This document shows positions 49,001-62,090 of a stretch of DNA of 64,000 nt, in pieces; the stretch's first letter is position 1; each line of letters begins with the position of its first letter. The notes under the pieces are model-generated. The model saw only the letters and a list, made by a program, of their open reading frames with translations, did no database searches and was not told where the DNA came from. The position numbers and the translations under genes are program-made. Source of the DNA: Ehretia macrophylla. Lineage: Eukaryota; Streptophyta; Magnoliopsida; Boraginales; Ehretiaceae. The DNA is taken from NCBI GenBank assembly GCA_037974665.1, contig CM075775.1, positions 40,574,152 to 40,638,151 on the forward strand, written 5' to 3'.

Positions 49001-51344
49001 AGCTCTCCGAGAGCTCTATGACGGAGGCAGCAAGCCTTCTCGACTGTGCCTTTTTTCGACCCCAAAATTGAACGTTTTGATCAATTTTGGGACACTTTTT
49101 TTATTTTTTGCTATTTTTTTTATCCCGGATCGTACGTCATGAGCTGCGAAAAGAAAGAAAACCTAATCCATCAGATTTCTATTATCGAATCCCATGCCAC
49201 CTTCGGCAAGACAACTTCGCTTCACGTAGAAGCTGGGACCGCAAACCGAGGGCGTGGGGCTTGGGACCAAGTCTCCGTCGCTTTTGTGCCCATAACTTTT
49301 GATCCGTAAGGAGTTACGCAGCACACATCATACCGTTGGAAAGCTCTCCGAGAGCTCTACGACGTGGGCAGTAAGCCTACTCGGCTGAGCCTCTTTTCGG
49401 ATTCCAAAATTGAATATTTTCATCAGTTTTAGGACACTTTTCTTATTTTATGCTATTTTTCTGTCCCGGATCGTACGTCGTGAGCCTTGAAAAGGACGAC
49501 AACCTAATCCATCACATTTCTATTACTGAATACCACGGCACCTTGGGCAAGACAATTTTGCTTCACATAGAGGTTGGGCCCGCAAACCGAGGGCGCGGGG
49601 CTTGGGACCAAGTCTTCGTCGGTCCTTTGCCCATAAATTTTGATCCGTAAGGATTTATGCGGCTCACAACATACCGTTGGAAAGCTCTACGAGAGCTCCA
49701 CGACAGGGGCAGCAAGCCTGCTTGGCTGCCGTTATTTTTGGAGATCAAAATTGAACGTTTTCATCAATTTTGGGATACTTTTCTTATTATGCGCTGTTTT
49801 TCTTTCCCGGATCGTACGTCGTGAGCCTAGAAAAGGATGACAACCTAATCCATCACATTTTTATTAACGAATCCCACAGTACCTTAGGCAAGACAACTTC
49901 GCTTCATGTAGAGCCTAGGCCCGCAAACTAAGGGCGTAGGGCTTGGGACAACGTCTCGGTCGCTCCGGTGCCCAGAACTTTTGATCCTAAGGAGTTACGC
50001 GGCGCACAACATACCATTGGAAAGCTCTCCGAGAGGTCTACGTTGTAGGCAGCAAGCCTGCTCGTCTACGCCTCTTTTCGGAGCCCAAAATCAAATATTT
50101 TGTTCAGTTTTGGGACACTTTTCTTCTTTTGCGCTGTATTTCATTCCTGGATTGTATGTCGTGAGCCTAGAAGAGGACGACAACCTAATCCATCACATTT
50201 CTATTATCGAATCCCACGGCATCTTGGACAAGGCAACTTCACTTCACGTAGAGGCTGGGCCTACAAACTGAGGGTGTAGGGCTTGGGACAACGTCTTTGT
50301 CGCTCCGATGCCCATAACTTTTGATCCGTAAGGAGTTATGCGGCGCCTAGCGTACTGTTGGAAAGCTCTCCGAGAGCTCTACGTCGGGGGCATCAAGCCT
50401 GCATGGCTGCGCCTGTTTTCGGTGCCCAAAATTGTACGTTTTAATCAGTTTCAGGACACTTTTATTCTTTTACACTGATTTTTTGTCTCGGATCGTACGT
50501 CGTGAGCCTAGAAAAGGATGACAACTTAATCCATCACATTTCTATTATTGAATCCCACGGCACCTTGGGCAAGAAAACTTCGCTTCACGTAGTGGTTGGG
50601 CCCGCAAACCGAGGCCGTGGGGCTTGGGACCTAGTCTCCGTCGCTCCTTTGCCCATAACTTTTGATCCGTAAGGAGTTACGCGTCGCACAACATACAGTT
50701 GGAAAGCTCTCCAAGAGCTCTACGACGAGTGCAACCAGCTTGCTTGGCTGCGCCTAGTTTTCGGAGATCAAAATCGAACGTTTTTATCTATTTTGGGACA
50801 CTTTTCTTTTTTTGCGCTGTTTTTCCTTCCCGGATCGTACGTCATAAGCATAGAAAAGGTCGACAACCTAATCCATCACATTTCTATTATCGAATCCCAC
50901 GGCACCTTGGGCAAGATAACTTCGCTTTACGTAGAGGCTGGGCCCACAAACTGAGGGCGTAGGGCTTGGGACAACGTCTCCGTCGCTCCGGTGCCCATAA
51001 CTTTTGATCCGTAAGGAGTTACGCGGCGCACAGCATACCGTTGGAAAGTTCTCCGAGAGCTCTACATCATAGGCAGCAAGCCTGCTCTTCTACGTCTATT
51101 TTCAGAGCCCAAAATTGAACATTTTTATTAATTTCGGGATACTTTTCTTCTTTTGTGTTATTTTTTAATCCCGGATCGTACAACGTGTGCCACAAAAACG
51201 ACGGCGAGCTAATCCATCACATTTCTATTATCGAATCCCATGGCACCTTGGGCAAGCCAAATTCTCTTCACGTAGAGGCTGGGCCCGCAAACCGAGGGTG
51301 TAAGGCTTGGGACAACGTCTCCATCGCTCCGGTGCCCATAACTT

Positions 51345-54300
51345 TTGATTCGTAATGAGTTACGCGGTGCACAACATACCATTGGAAAGCTCTACGAGAG
51401 CTCTACGACGGGGGCAGCAAGACTGCTCGGCTGCCCTTGTCTTTGGAGCCCAAAATTGAACGTTTTTATCAATTTTGGGATATTTTTCTTCTTTTGCGCT
51501 ATTTTTCCTTCTCGGATCGTACGTCGTGAGCTGGAAAAGGACGACTACCTAATCTATCACATTTCTATTATCGAATCCCATGGCACCTTGGGCAAGACAA
51601 CTTCGCTTCACTTAGAGGTTGGACCCCAAAACAGAGGGCATGGGGCTTGGGACCAGGTCTCCGTCGCTCACTTGCCCATAACTTTTGATTCGTAAGGAGT
51701 TACTCGGCGCACATCATACCGTTGGAAAGCTCTCTGAGAGCTCTACGACAGGGGTAGCAAGCTTGCAACGCAGTGCCAGTTTTTGAAGTCCAAAATCCAA
51801 CGTTTTCATCTGGTTTGGGATACTTTTCTTCTTTTGCGCTGTTTTTCTGTCCCGGATCGTACATCGTCAGCCACAAAAAGGACGACAACCTAATCCTTCA
51901 CATTTTTATTGCCGAATCCCATAGCACCTTGTGCAAGACAACTTCACTTCACATAGAGGCTGGGCCAGCAAACCGAGGGCGTGGGGCTTGTGACCAAGTA
52001 TCCGTCGTTCCGGTGCCCATAACATTTGATCCGTAAGGAGTTACGCGGTACACAACATACCTTTGAAAAGCTCTCTGAGAGCTCTATGACGGGGGCAGCA
52101 ATCTTGCTAGGCTGCGCTTGTTTTCAGAGCCCAAAATTGAACATTTTCATCAATTTTGGGACACTTTTCTTCTTCTGCACTGTTTTTCCGTCTCGGATCG
52201 TACGTCGTGAGTTGCAAGAAGGATGACAACCTAATCCATCACATTTCTATTACCGAATCCCATGGCACCTTAGGCAAGACAACTTCACTTTACGTAGAGG
52301 TTGGGCCAGCAAACAGAAGGCATGGGCTTAAGACCAAGTCTCCGTCGCTCCGGTGCCTTTAACTTTTGATTCGTAAAGAGTTACGCGACGCACAACATAC
52401 TGTTGGAATGCTCTCCAAGAGCTCTACGGCGGGGCCAACAAGCCAGCTTGGTTGCGCATATTTTCGGAGCCCAAAATCAAACGTTTTCATCTGTTTTGGG
52501 ACACTTTTCTTCTTTTGCGCTGTTTTTCTGTCCCGGATCGTACGTCGTGAGCCGCGAAAAGGACGACAACCTAATCCATCACATTTCTATTACCGAATCA
52601 CACGACACCTTGGGCAGGACAATTTCGCTTCACGTAGAGGCTGGGCCAGCAAACCGAGGGCGTAGGGCTTTGGACCAAGTCTCTGTCGCTCCTATGCCCA
52701 TAACTTTTGATCTGTAAGGAGTTACGCGGCACACAGCATATCGTTGGAAAGCACTCTAAGAGCTCTACAACGGGGGCAGCAATCCTGCTCGACTTTGCCT
52801 ATTTTTGGACCCCAAAATTGAATATTTTCATTAATTTTGGGACACTTTTCTTCTTTTGCCCATTTTTTCCGTCCCGGATCGTACGTCGTGAGCCACGAAA
52901 AGGACAACAACCTAATCCATCACATTTCTATTATCGAATCCCACGGAATCTTAGGCAATACAACTTCGCTTCGCGTAGAGGCTGGGCCTGTAAACCGAGG
53001 GCGTAGGGCATAGGACATCGTTTCTGTCACTCCGGTGCCCATAACTTTTGATCCGTAAGGAATTACGCAAAGCACAGCATACCGTTAGAAAGCTCTCCAA
53101 GAGCTCTACGTTGAGGGCAGCAAGCATGCTCGGCTGCACTTGTTTCCAGAGCTCAAAATTGAACGTCTTCATCAATTTCAGGACACTTTTCGTCTTCTGC
53201 GCTATTTTTGATTCCCGGATCATACGTCATGAGCAGCGAAAAGGATGACAACCTAATCCATCACATTTCTATTATCGAATCCCACGACACCTTGGGCAAG
53301 ATAACTTCACTTCATGTAGAGGCTGCTCCCGCAAACCGAGGGCGTGGGGCTAGGGACCAAGTCTCCGTTGCTCATTTGTCCATAACTTTTTATCCGTAAG
53401 AAGTTATGCAGCGCACAGCATACCGTTGGAATGTTCTCTGGGAGCTCTATGACGGGGGCAGCAAGACTACTCGGCTGCGCTTGTTTTCGAAGCCCAAAAT
53501 AGAACGTTTTCATCAATTTTGGGTCACTTTTCTTTTTTGCACTGTTTTTCTGCCCTGGATCGTACGTCGTGAGCCGCGAAAAAGTCGTCAACCTAATCCA
53601 TCACATTTCTATTATCGAATCCTATGGCACCTTGGGCAACACAACTTTGGTTCACGTAGAGGCTGGGCCCGTAAACCGTGGGGGTGGGGCTTGGGACCAA
53701 GTTTTCGTCGCTCTGATGCCTATAACTTTTGATCCTTAAGGAGCTACGCGGCACACAACATACCGTTGGATAACTCTCCGAGAGCTCTACGTCGGAGGCA
53801 GCAAGCCTGCTCTTCTACGTCTATTTTTGGAGCCCAAAATTGAATGTTTTTATTAATTTCGGGATACTTTTCTTCTTTGCGCTGTTTTTCCGTCCCGGAT
53901 CGTACAACGTGTGCTGCGAAAATGACGACGAGCTAATCCATCACATTTCTATTATCGAATCCCATGGCACCTTGGATAAGCCAAATTCTCTTCATGTAGA
54001 GGCTGGGCCCGCAAACCGAGGGCGTAAGGCTCAGGACAACGTCTCCGTCGCTCCGGTGCCTATAACTTTTGATCCGTAATGAGTTACACGGTGTACCGCA
54101 TACCGTTGGAAAGCTCTTTGAGAGCTCTACGACGGGGGCAGCAAGCCTACTTTGCTGCGCCTATTTTCGAAGCCTAAAATTGAACGTTTTTATCAGTTTG
54201 AGGCCACTTTTCTTCTTATGAGCTGATTTTCTGTCCCGGATCGTACGTCATGAGCAGTGAAAAGGACGACAACCTAATCTATCACATTTATATTATCAAA

Positions 54301-55084
54301 TCCCACGGCACCTTGGGCAAGACAACTTCGCTTCACGTAGAGGTTGGGCCCGCAAACCGAGGCGTGGGGCTAGGGACCAAGTCTCTGTCGCTCCTTTGCC
54401 TATAACTTTTGATCCGTAAGGGGTTACGCAGCGCACATCAAATCGTTGGAAAGCTCTTCGGGAGCTCTACGACGAGGAAAACAAACCTACTCGGCTGCGC
54501 TTGTTTTCAGAGCCCAAAATCGAACGTTCTCACCAGTTTTGGGATACTTTTTTTCTTTTGCACTGTTTTATTATCCTGGATCGTACGTTGTTAGCCACGA
54601 AAAGGACGACAACCTAATCCATCACATTTCTATTATCGAATCCCATGGCACCTTTGGCAAGACAACTTCGCTTCACGTAGAGGCTGGGAACCGAGGGCGT
54701 GGGGCTTAGGACCAAGTTTCCGTCGATCCTTTGCCCATAACTTTTGATCCGTAAGAAGTTACGCAGCGAACGGCATACCGTTGGAAAGCTCTCCAAGAGT
54801 TCCACGACGGGGGCAGCAAGATTGCTCAGCTGCGCCAGTTTTCGTAGCCCAAAATTTAAAATTTTCATCCGTTTCAGGACACTTTTCTTCTTTTGCGCTG
54901 TTTTTTCGTCCCGGATCGTACGTCCTGAGCCGCGAAAAGGATGACAACCTAATCCAACACATTTCTATTATCGAATCCAATGGCACCTTAGCCAAGACAA
55001 CTTCGCTTCACGTAGAGCCTGGGCCCGCAAACCGAGGGCGTGGGGCTTGGGACCAAGTCTCCGTAGCTTCTTTGCCCATAACTT
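51345..55084 (+). repeat. Higher-order block in array D, copy 1 (11 monomers, ~3.74 kb)
   Basis: Variants recur in order about 3740-3744 bp downstream: 51345 with 55085 (both have TGTCTTTGGAGCCC and the shortened GTGAGCTGGAAAA), 51773 with 55515 (both CAGTTTTTGAAGTCCAAAATC), 52366 with 56110, 52707 with 56451, 53048 with 56790, and about 53408 with 57150 (TTTTCTTTTTTGCACT, AAAAAGTCGTCAACC). Confidence 0.85.
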
Positions 55085-57830
55085 TTGATCCGTAAGGAGT
55101 TACGCGGCGCACAACATACCGTTGGAAAGCTCTACGAGAGCTCTACGACGGGGGTAGCAAGACTTCTCGGCAGCCCTTGTCTTTGGAGCCCAAAATGGAA
55201 CATTTTCATCAGTTTCGAGACACTTTTTCTACCTTTGCGCTGTTTTTCCTTGCCGGATCGTACGTCGTGAGCTGGAAAACGGACGACAAACTAATCCATC
55301 ACATTTCTATTATCGAATCCCATGGCACCTTGGACAAGACAACTTCGCTTCACGTAAAGGCTGGGCCTGCAAACCGAGGGCATGGGGCTTATAACCAGGT
55401 ATTCGTTGCTCCGGTGCCCATAACTTTTGATCCGTAAGGAGTTACACGGCGCACAACATATCGTTGAAAAGCTCTCCGAGAGCTCTACGACAGAGGTAGC
55501 AAGCTTCCAACGCAGCGCCAGTTTTTGAAGTCCAAAATCGAACGTTTTCATCAGGTTCGGGGTACTTTTCTTCTTTTCCACTGTTTTTCTGTCCCGGATT
55601 GTACGTCGTGAACCGCGAAAAGGACGACAACCTAATCCATCACATTTCTATTATCAAATCTCATGACACCTTGGGCAAGACAACTTCACTTCATGTGGAG
55701 TGCAGGGCCAGCAAACCGAGGGCGTGGGGCTTGGGACCAAGTCTCCGTCGCTCCTTTGCCCATAACTTTTGATTCGCAAGGAGTTACGCGGTGCACAGCA
55801 TACCGTTGGAAAGCTCTCCGAGAGCTCTACGACTGGGGCACCAAGCCTGCTTGGCTGCGCTTGTTTTTGGAGCCCAAAATTGAACGTTTTTATAAGTTTT
55901 GGGATACTTTTCTGCTTCTGCGCTATTTTTCTGTCACGGATCATACGTCGTGAGCCGTAAAAATGACGACTACCTAATCCATCACATTTCTATTATCGAA
56001 TCGCACAACACCTTTGGCAAGACAACTTCGCTTCACGTAGAGGCTGGGCCCGCAAACAGAAGGCGTGGGGCTTGGGACCAAGTCCCCGTCGCTCCTTTGC
56101 CCATAACTTTTGATCCGTAAGGAGTTACGCGACGCACAACATACCGTTATAATGCTCTCCAAGAGCTCTACGGCGAGGGCAACTAGCCTGCTCGACTGCG
56201 CTTGTTTTCGGAGCCTAAAATCGAACGTTTTCATCAGTTTTGGGACACTTTTCTTCTTTTGCACTATTTTTCTGTCCCGGATCGTTCATCGTGAGCCGCA
56301 AAAAGGACGACAACCTAATCCATCATGTTTTTATTATCGAATCCCAAGGCACCTTTGGCAAAACAACTTCGCTTCACGTAGAGGCTGGGCCAGCAAACCG
56401 AAGGCGTAGGGCTTGGGACCAAGTCTCCGTCGCTCCTATGCCAATAACTTTTGATTTGTAAGGAGTTATGCGGCGCACAACATACCATTGGAAAGCACTC
56501 TGAGAGCTCTACAACGGGGCAGCAATCCTGCTCGACTTTACTTGTTTTTGGACCCCAAAATCGAACATTTTCATCAATTTTGGGACACTTTTCTTTTTTG
56601 CGCAGTTTTTCCGTCTCGGATCGTACGTCATGAGCCACGAAAAGGACAACAACCTAATCCATCACATTTCGATTATCGAATCTCACGGCACCTTAGGCAA
56701 GACAACTTCACTTCACGTCGAAGTTGGGCCCGCAAACAGAGGGCGTAGGGCATAGGACAACGTCTCCATTGCTCCGGTGCCCATAACTTTTGATCCGTAA
56801 GGAATTACGCAACGCACAGCATACCGTTGGAAAGCTCTCCAAGAGCTCTACGTTGAGGGCAGCAAGCATGCTCGGCTGTACTCGTTTTCAAAGCCCAAAA
56901 TTGAACGTCTTCATCAATTTTGGGACACTTTTCGTCTTCTGCGCTGTTTTTCATTCCCAGATCATATGTCATGAGCCGCGGAAAGGACGACAACCTAATC
57001 CATCACATTTCTATTATCGAATCCCACGACACCTTGGGCAAGATAACTTCACTTCATGTAGAGGTTGGTCCCGCAAACTGAGGGCGTGGGGCTAGGGACC
57101 AAGTCTCCGTCGCTCCTTTGCCCATAACTTTTGATCTGTAAGGAGTTACGCAGCGCACAGCATACCGTTGAAAAGTTCTCTAAGAGGTCTACGACGAGGG
57201 CAGCAAGCCTACTCAGCTGCGCTTGTTTTCGAAGCCCAAAATATAACGTTTTCATCAATTTTGGGGCACTTTTCTTTTTTGCACTATTTTTCTGCCCCGG
57301 ATCGTACGTCGTGAGCCGCGAAAAAGTCGTCAACCTAATCCATCACATTTCTATTATCGAATCGTATGGCACCTTGGGCAACACAACTTTGGTTCACGTA
57401 GAGGCTGGGCCCGTAAACCGTGGGGATGGGTCTTGGGACCAAGTTTTCGTCGCTCTGATGCCCATTACTTTTGATCCGTAAAGAGTTACGCGGTGCATAG
57501 CATACCGTTGGTAAGCTCTCCGAGAGCTCTATGATTGGGGCAGCAAGCCTGCTCGACTACGCCTATTTTTGAAGCCCAAAATTGAATGTTATCATCAGTT
57601 TCGGGACACTTTTCTGCTTTTGTGCTGTTTTTCTGTCCCGGATCGTACGTCGTGTGCCGTGAAAAGGACGATGAGCTAATCCATCACATTTCTATTATCG
57701 AATCCCACGGCACCTTGGGCAAGACAACTTCGCTTCACGTAGAGGCTGGGCCCGTAAACCGAGGGTGTAAGGCTTGGGACAACGTCTCCCTCGCTCCGGT
57801 GCCCATAACTTTTGATCCTTAATGAGTTAC
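55085..57830 (+). repeat. Higher-order block in array D, copy 2 (partial, ~8 monomers)
   Basis: It matches 51345 to about 54085 in order. Beyond about 57840 there is a ~30-bp deletion in the dyad region of one monomer (GCAGAGC joins TTTTCGTCGGGG), and similarity to copy 1 becomes unclear. Confidence 0.78.
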
Positions 57831-60800
57831 GAGGTGCAGAGCTTTTCGTCGGGGGCAGCAAGCCTGCTCTACTGCGCTAGTTTTTGGTGACCAAAATTGA
57901 ACGTTTTCATCAGTTTCGAGATATTTTTCACCTTTTCCACTATTTTTCTGTCTCGGATCGTACGTCGTGAACCGCGAAAAGGACGGCAACCTAATCCACC
58001 ACATTTATATTATTGAATTCCATGACACCTTTGGCAAGAAAACTTCGCTTCACATAGAAGCTGGGCCTGCAAACCGTAGGCGTGGGGCTTGAGACCATGT
58101 CTCCGTCGCTCCTTTGCCCATAACTTTTGATCCGTAAAGATTTACGCGGCGCACCGCATACCGTTGGAAAGCCCTCCGAGAGCTCTACGACGAGGGCAGC
58201 AAGCCTTCTCGGCTATACTCGTTTTCGAAACCCAAAATTGAACGTTTTCGTCGGTTTTTTGACACTTTTCTTCTTTTGCGCTGTTTTTCTGTCCCGGATC
58301 GTACGTCGTGAGCTACGAAAAGGACGACAACCTAATCCATCACATTTCTATTATCGAATCCCAAGGCACCTTTGGCAAGACAACTTCGCTTCACGTAGAC
58401 GCTGGGCCCACAAACCGAGGGCGTAGGGCTTGGGACCAAGTCTCCGTCGCTCCTTTGCCCATAACTTTTGATCCGTAAGGAGTTACGTGGCGCACAGCAT
58501 ACCGTTTGAAAGCTTTTCGAGAGCTCTACGATGGGGACAACAATCCTGCATGGCAGCGCCAGTTTTTGAAGTCTAAAATTGAACGTTTTCATCAGTTTTG
58601 AGATACTTTTCTTCTTCTGCACTATTTTTCCGTCCCGGATCGTACATCGTGAGCCGCAAAAAGAACGAGAACCTAATCCACCACATTTCTATTATCTAAT
58701 CCAAAAGCACCTTAGGCAAGACAACTTCGCTTCACGTAGAGGCTGGGCCCGCAAACCGAGGGCGTGGGGCTTGGGACCAAGTCTCCGTCGCTCATTTGCC
58801 CATAACTTTTCATCCGAAAGGAGTTACGCGGCGGATAGCATACCATTGGAAAGCTCTCCGAGAGCTATACGACGGGGGTAGCAAGTCTGCTTAGCTGTGC
58901 TTTTTTTCAGAATCCAAAATCGAATGTTTTTATCAGTTTTGGGACATTTTTATTCTTTTGCTCTGTTTTTTTGTCCCGGAACGTACGTCGTGAGTCACGA
59001 AAAGGATGACAACCTAATCCATCACATTTCTATTATCGAATCCCACGGCACCTTTGGCAAGACAACTTCACTTCACATAGAGGCTGGGCCCGCAAACATA
59101 GGGCGTGGGGCTTCGGACCAAGTCTCCGTCACTCCTTTGCCCATAGGTTTTGTTTAGTAAGGAGTTATGTAGTGCACAACAAATCGTTGGAAAGCTCTCC
59201 AAGAGCTCTACGACGGGGGCATCAAGCCTGCTCGGCTGCGTTTGTTTTCGGAGCCAAAAATCGAACGTTTTCATCTGTTTCTGGACACTTTTCTTATTTT
59301 GCACTGTTTTTCTATCCCGGATCGTACTGCGTGAGCCGCGAAAAGGACGACAATCTAATCCATCACATTTCTATTATCGAATACCAAGGCACCCTTGGCA
59401 AGACAACTTCGCTTCACGTGGAGGCTGGGCTCGCAAACCGAGGCCGTGGGGCTTGGGATCAAGTCTTCATCGCTCATTTGCCCATAACTTTTGTCCGTAA
59501 GGAGTTACGCGTTGCACAGCATACCGTTGGAAAGCTCTCCGAGAGCTCTACAACGGGGTCAGCAAGCCTGCCCAGCTGCGCCTGTTTTCGGAGCCCAAAA
59601 TCAAATGTTTTCATCATTTTTGGTACACTTTTCTTTTTTGCGCTATTTTTCCATCCCGGATCGTACGTCGTGAGCCGCGAAAAGGATGACAACCTAATCC
59701 ATCACATTTCTATTACCGAATCCCATGACACCTTTGGCAAGACAACTTCGCTTCAGATAGAGGCTGGGCCCACAACCCGAGGGCGTGGGGCTTGAGACTA
59801 GGTCTCTGTCGCTCCTTTGCCCATAACTTTTGATCCGTAAGGAGTTACGCGGCACACAGCATACCGTTGGAAAGCTCTCCAAGAGCTCTACGACGGGGAT
59901 AGCAAGCTTGCTCGGCTGCCCTTGTTTTCGGAGCCTAAAATCAAAGGTTTTCATCAGTTTTGGGACACTTTTCTTTTTTTGCGCTGTTTTTCCTTCCCGG
60001 ATCGTATGTCATGATCCTAGAAAAGGACGACAACCTAATCCATAACATTTCTATTATCGAATCCCACGGCATCTTGGGCAAGAAAACTTTGCTTCAAGTT
60101 GAGGCTGGGCCCACAAACCGAGGGCGTGGGGCATAGGACTAGGTCTTCGTCGCTCCGGTGCCCATAACTTTTGATCTGTAAGGAGTTACGCGATGCACAG
60201 CATACCGTTGGAAAGCTATCCAAGAGCTCTACGTCGTGAGCAGCAAGCCTGCTCGGCTGTGCCTTTTTTGGAACCCAAAATCGAACATTTTCATCTGTTT
60301 CAGGACACTTTTATTCTTTTGCACTATTTTTCTGTCCCGGGTCATACGTCGTGAGACGCAAAAAGGATGACAACCTAATCCATCACATTTCTATTATCAA
60401 ATCCTAGGGCACCTTAGGCAAGACAACATCGCTTCACGTAGAGGCTGGGCCCGCAAACTGAGGGCGTGGGGCTTGGGACCAAGTCTTTGTCGCTCATTTG
60501 CCCTTAACTTTTGATCCGTAAGGAGTTACGTGGCGCACAGCATATGGTTGGAAAGCTCTCCAAGAGCTCTACGACGGGGGCTGCAAGCTTGCTCGGCTGT
60601 GCTTGTTTTCAGAGCCAAGAATCGAACGTGTTCATCAAATTTCGGGACACTTTTCTTCTTTTGCGCTGTTTTTCTGTCCCGGATCGTACGTCATGAGCCA
60701 CAAAAAGAACGACAAAATAATCCATCACATTTCTATTACCGAATCCCACGGCACCTTGGGCAAGACAACTTCGCTTCACATTGAGGCTGGGCCCACAAAC

Positions 60801-61910
60801 CGAGGGTGTGGGGCTTGGGACCAGGTCTCCGTCGCTCGGGTGCCCATAATTTTTTATCTGTAAGGAGTCTCACGGCGCACAGCATACCATTGGAAAGCTC
60901 TACGAGAGCTCTACGTCTGGGGCAGCAAGATTGCTCGGTTGTGCTAGTTTTCTTAGCCCAAAATCGAACGTTTTCATCAGTTTTGGGCCAATTTTCTTCT
61001 TTTACCCTGTTTTTCTATCCCGGATCGTACATCGCGAGCCTAGAAAAAGACGACAACCTAATCCATTACATATCTTTTATCGAATCCCACGGCACCTTGG
61101 GCAAGACTACTTCGCTTCACATAGATTCTGGGCCAGCAAACCGATGGCATAGGGCTTGGGACCAAGTCTCCGTCACACCTTTGCCCATAATTTTTGATCC
61201 GTAAGGAGTTACGCGGCACACTGTGTGAGGCCCAACCTCGATTTGCGTGCGATACCTCGTTTTGTGCGCCTTAATCTAGATTTGCGTGCCTTGACCTAGG
61301 TTTAAGAGTCATGTTTCGTTTTGTATGTCTTGCATTGAATTACATGCATACATTTAGGGTTGCATGCATTTACTTGGGAAATGTGCATTCGTCTCGTAGT
61401 TCGTGCCTTACCTCTTAGTGCGTGCCCTAAACCTAGGTAAGCGTGCCTACACGCTAATCAAGAAGGCATCTTATACAAAGCACTAGATCATTAATTAATC
61501 CTACAAACTCCACTAACTAATATTAAATTGCTAATTCAACTCACTAGAAGACGAAATTGCACCAAAAGCTAAGCATTCTTTATTCTTTATTCCTTATTCT
61601 TTTGCACATCCCAAACACACAATATTATATTGCTCAACCAAGACAAAAATTCAGATTCTTGCACAAGCTTGGCCGACCACTATTTGCAAATTGAACTAGC
61701 GTTGCATAATTTATTAACATTCCTAGACATTCTATGACAAGTTATGACACAAAACAAAACAAAAAAAATGGCTCAAAACCCTACCCAATGCACCCCAATC
61801 TCGATGCAATCAAATTCCCATGCTAGGATGATTCAAATTATGCTCCTTGAAGACACAAATTCAGAATTCTCAAGGCCCTAGGCCGACACATGCATCAACT
61901 CCTCAAGCTT

Positions 61911-61975
61911 TTCATTCTTTCTCTCATTTCTTCTCTCTTTCTCTCATTCTTTCTCTCATTTCTTCTCTCTCTCGG
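61911..61975 (+). repeat. CT-rich tract (E4 LTR)
   Basis: TTTCTCTCATT and TTCTCTCTTT words, in the same position as the tract in E1. Confidence 0.8.
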
Positions 61976-62075
61976 CCTTGGCTGAAATTCTACTCTCCAT
62001 AGCTTGAGTTCATCATCCTAAGGTTCTTCAAGACATGCAAGTTGCTAAGGAGCTCGACCAAGCAAGCTAGATTGC

Positions 62076-62090
62076 AAAAAAAAAAAAAAA
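62076..62090 (+). repeat. A15 homopolymer inside E4 LTR
   Basis: Fifteen A residues between ATTGC and CACACATGC. E1 has GCAAGAGACGCACATGC here, so the run is private to E4 and internal to the LTR. It is not a poly(A) tail. Confidence 0.85.

Larger units (their letters stand above)
39988..61223 (+). repeat. Satellite array D, ~341-bp monomers (about 62 copies)
   Basis: Same satellite and orientation, resuming seamlessly after E3. Anchors near 40781, 41121, 41462, 42485, 42826, 43506, 44188, 44869, 45891, 47255, 47937, 48277, 49640, 51345, 52026, 52366, 52707, 53048, 54409, 55085, 55769, 56110, 56451, 56790, 57131, 58127, 59150, 59830 and 60511 give a steady 340-341 bp step. The 42-bp duplication subfamily of array C is absent. 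Local higher-order structure is listed separately. No gene is seen. Confidence 0.95.

Noticed and set aside
62076-62090. A15 run as the tail of a SINE or LINE insertion
   Set aside because: The LTR sequence continues in register on both sides, with no extra inserted sequence or target duplication.
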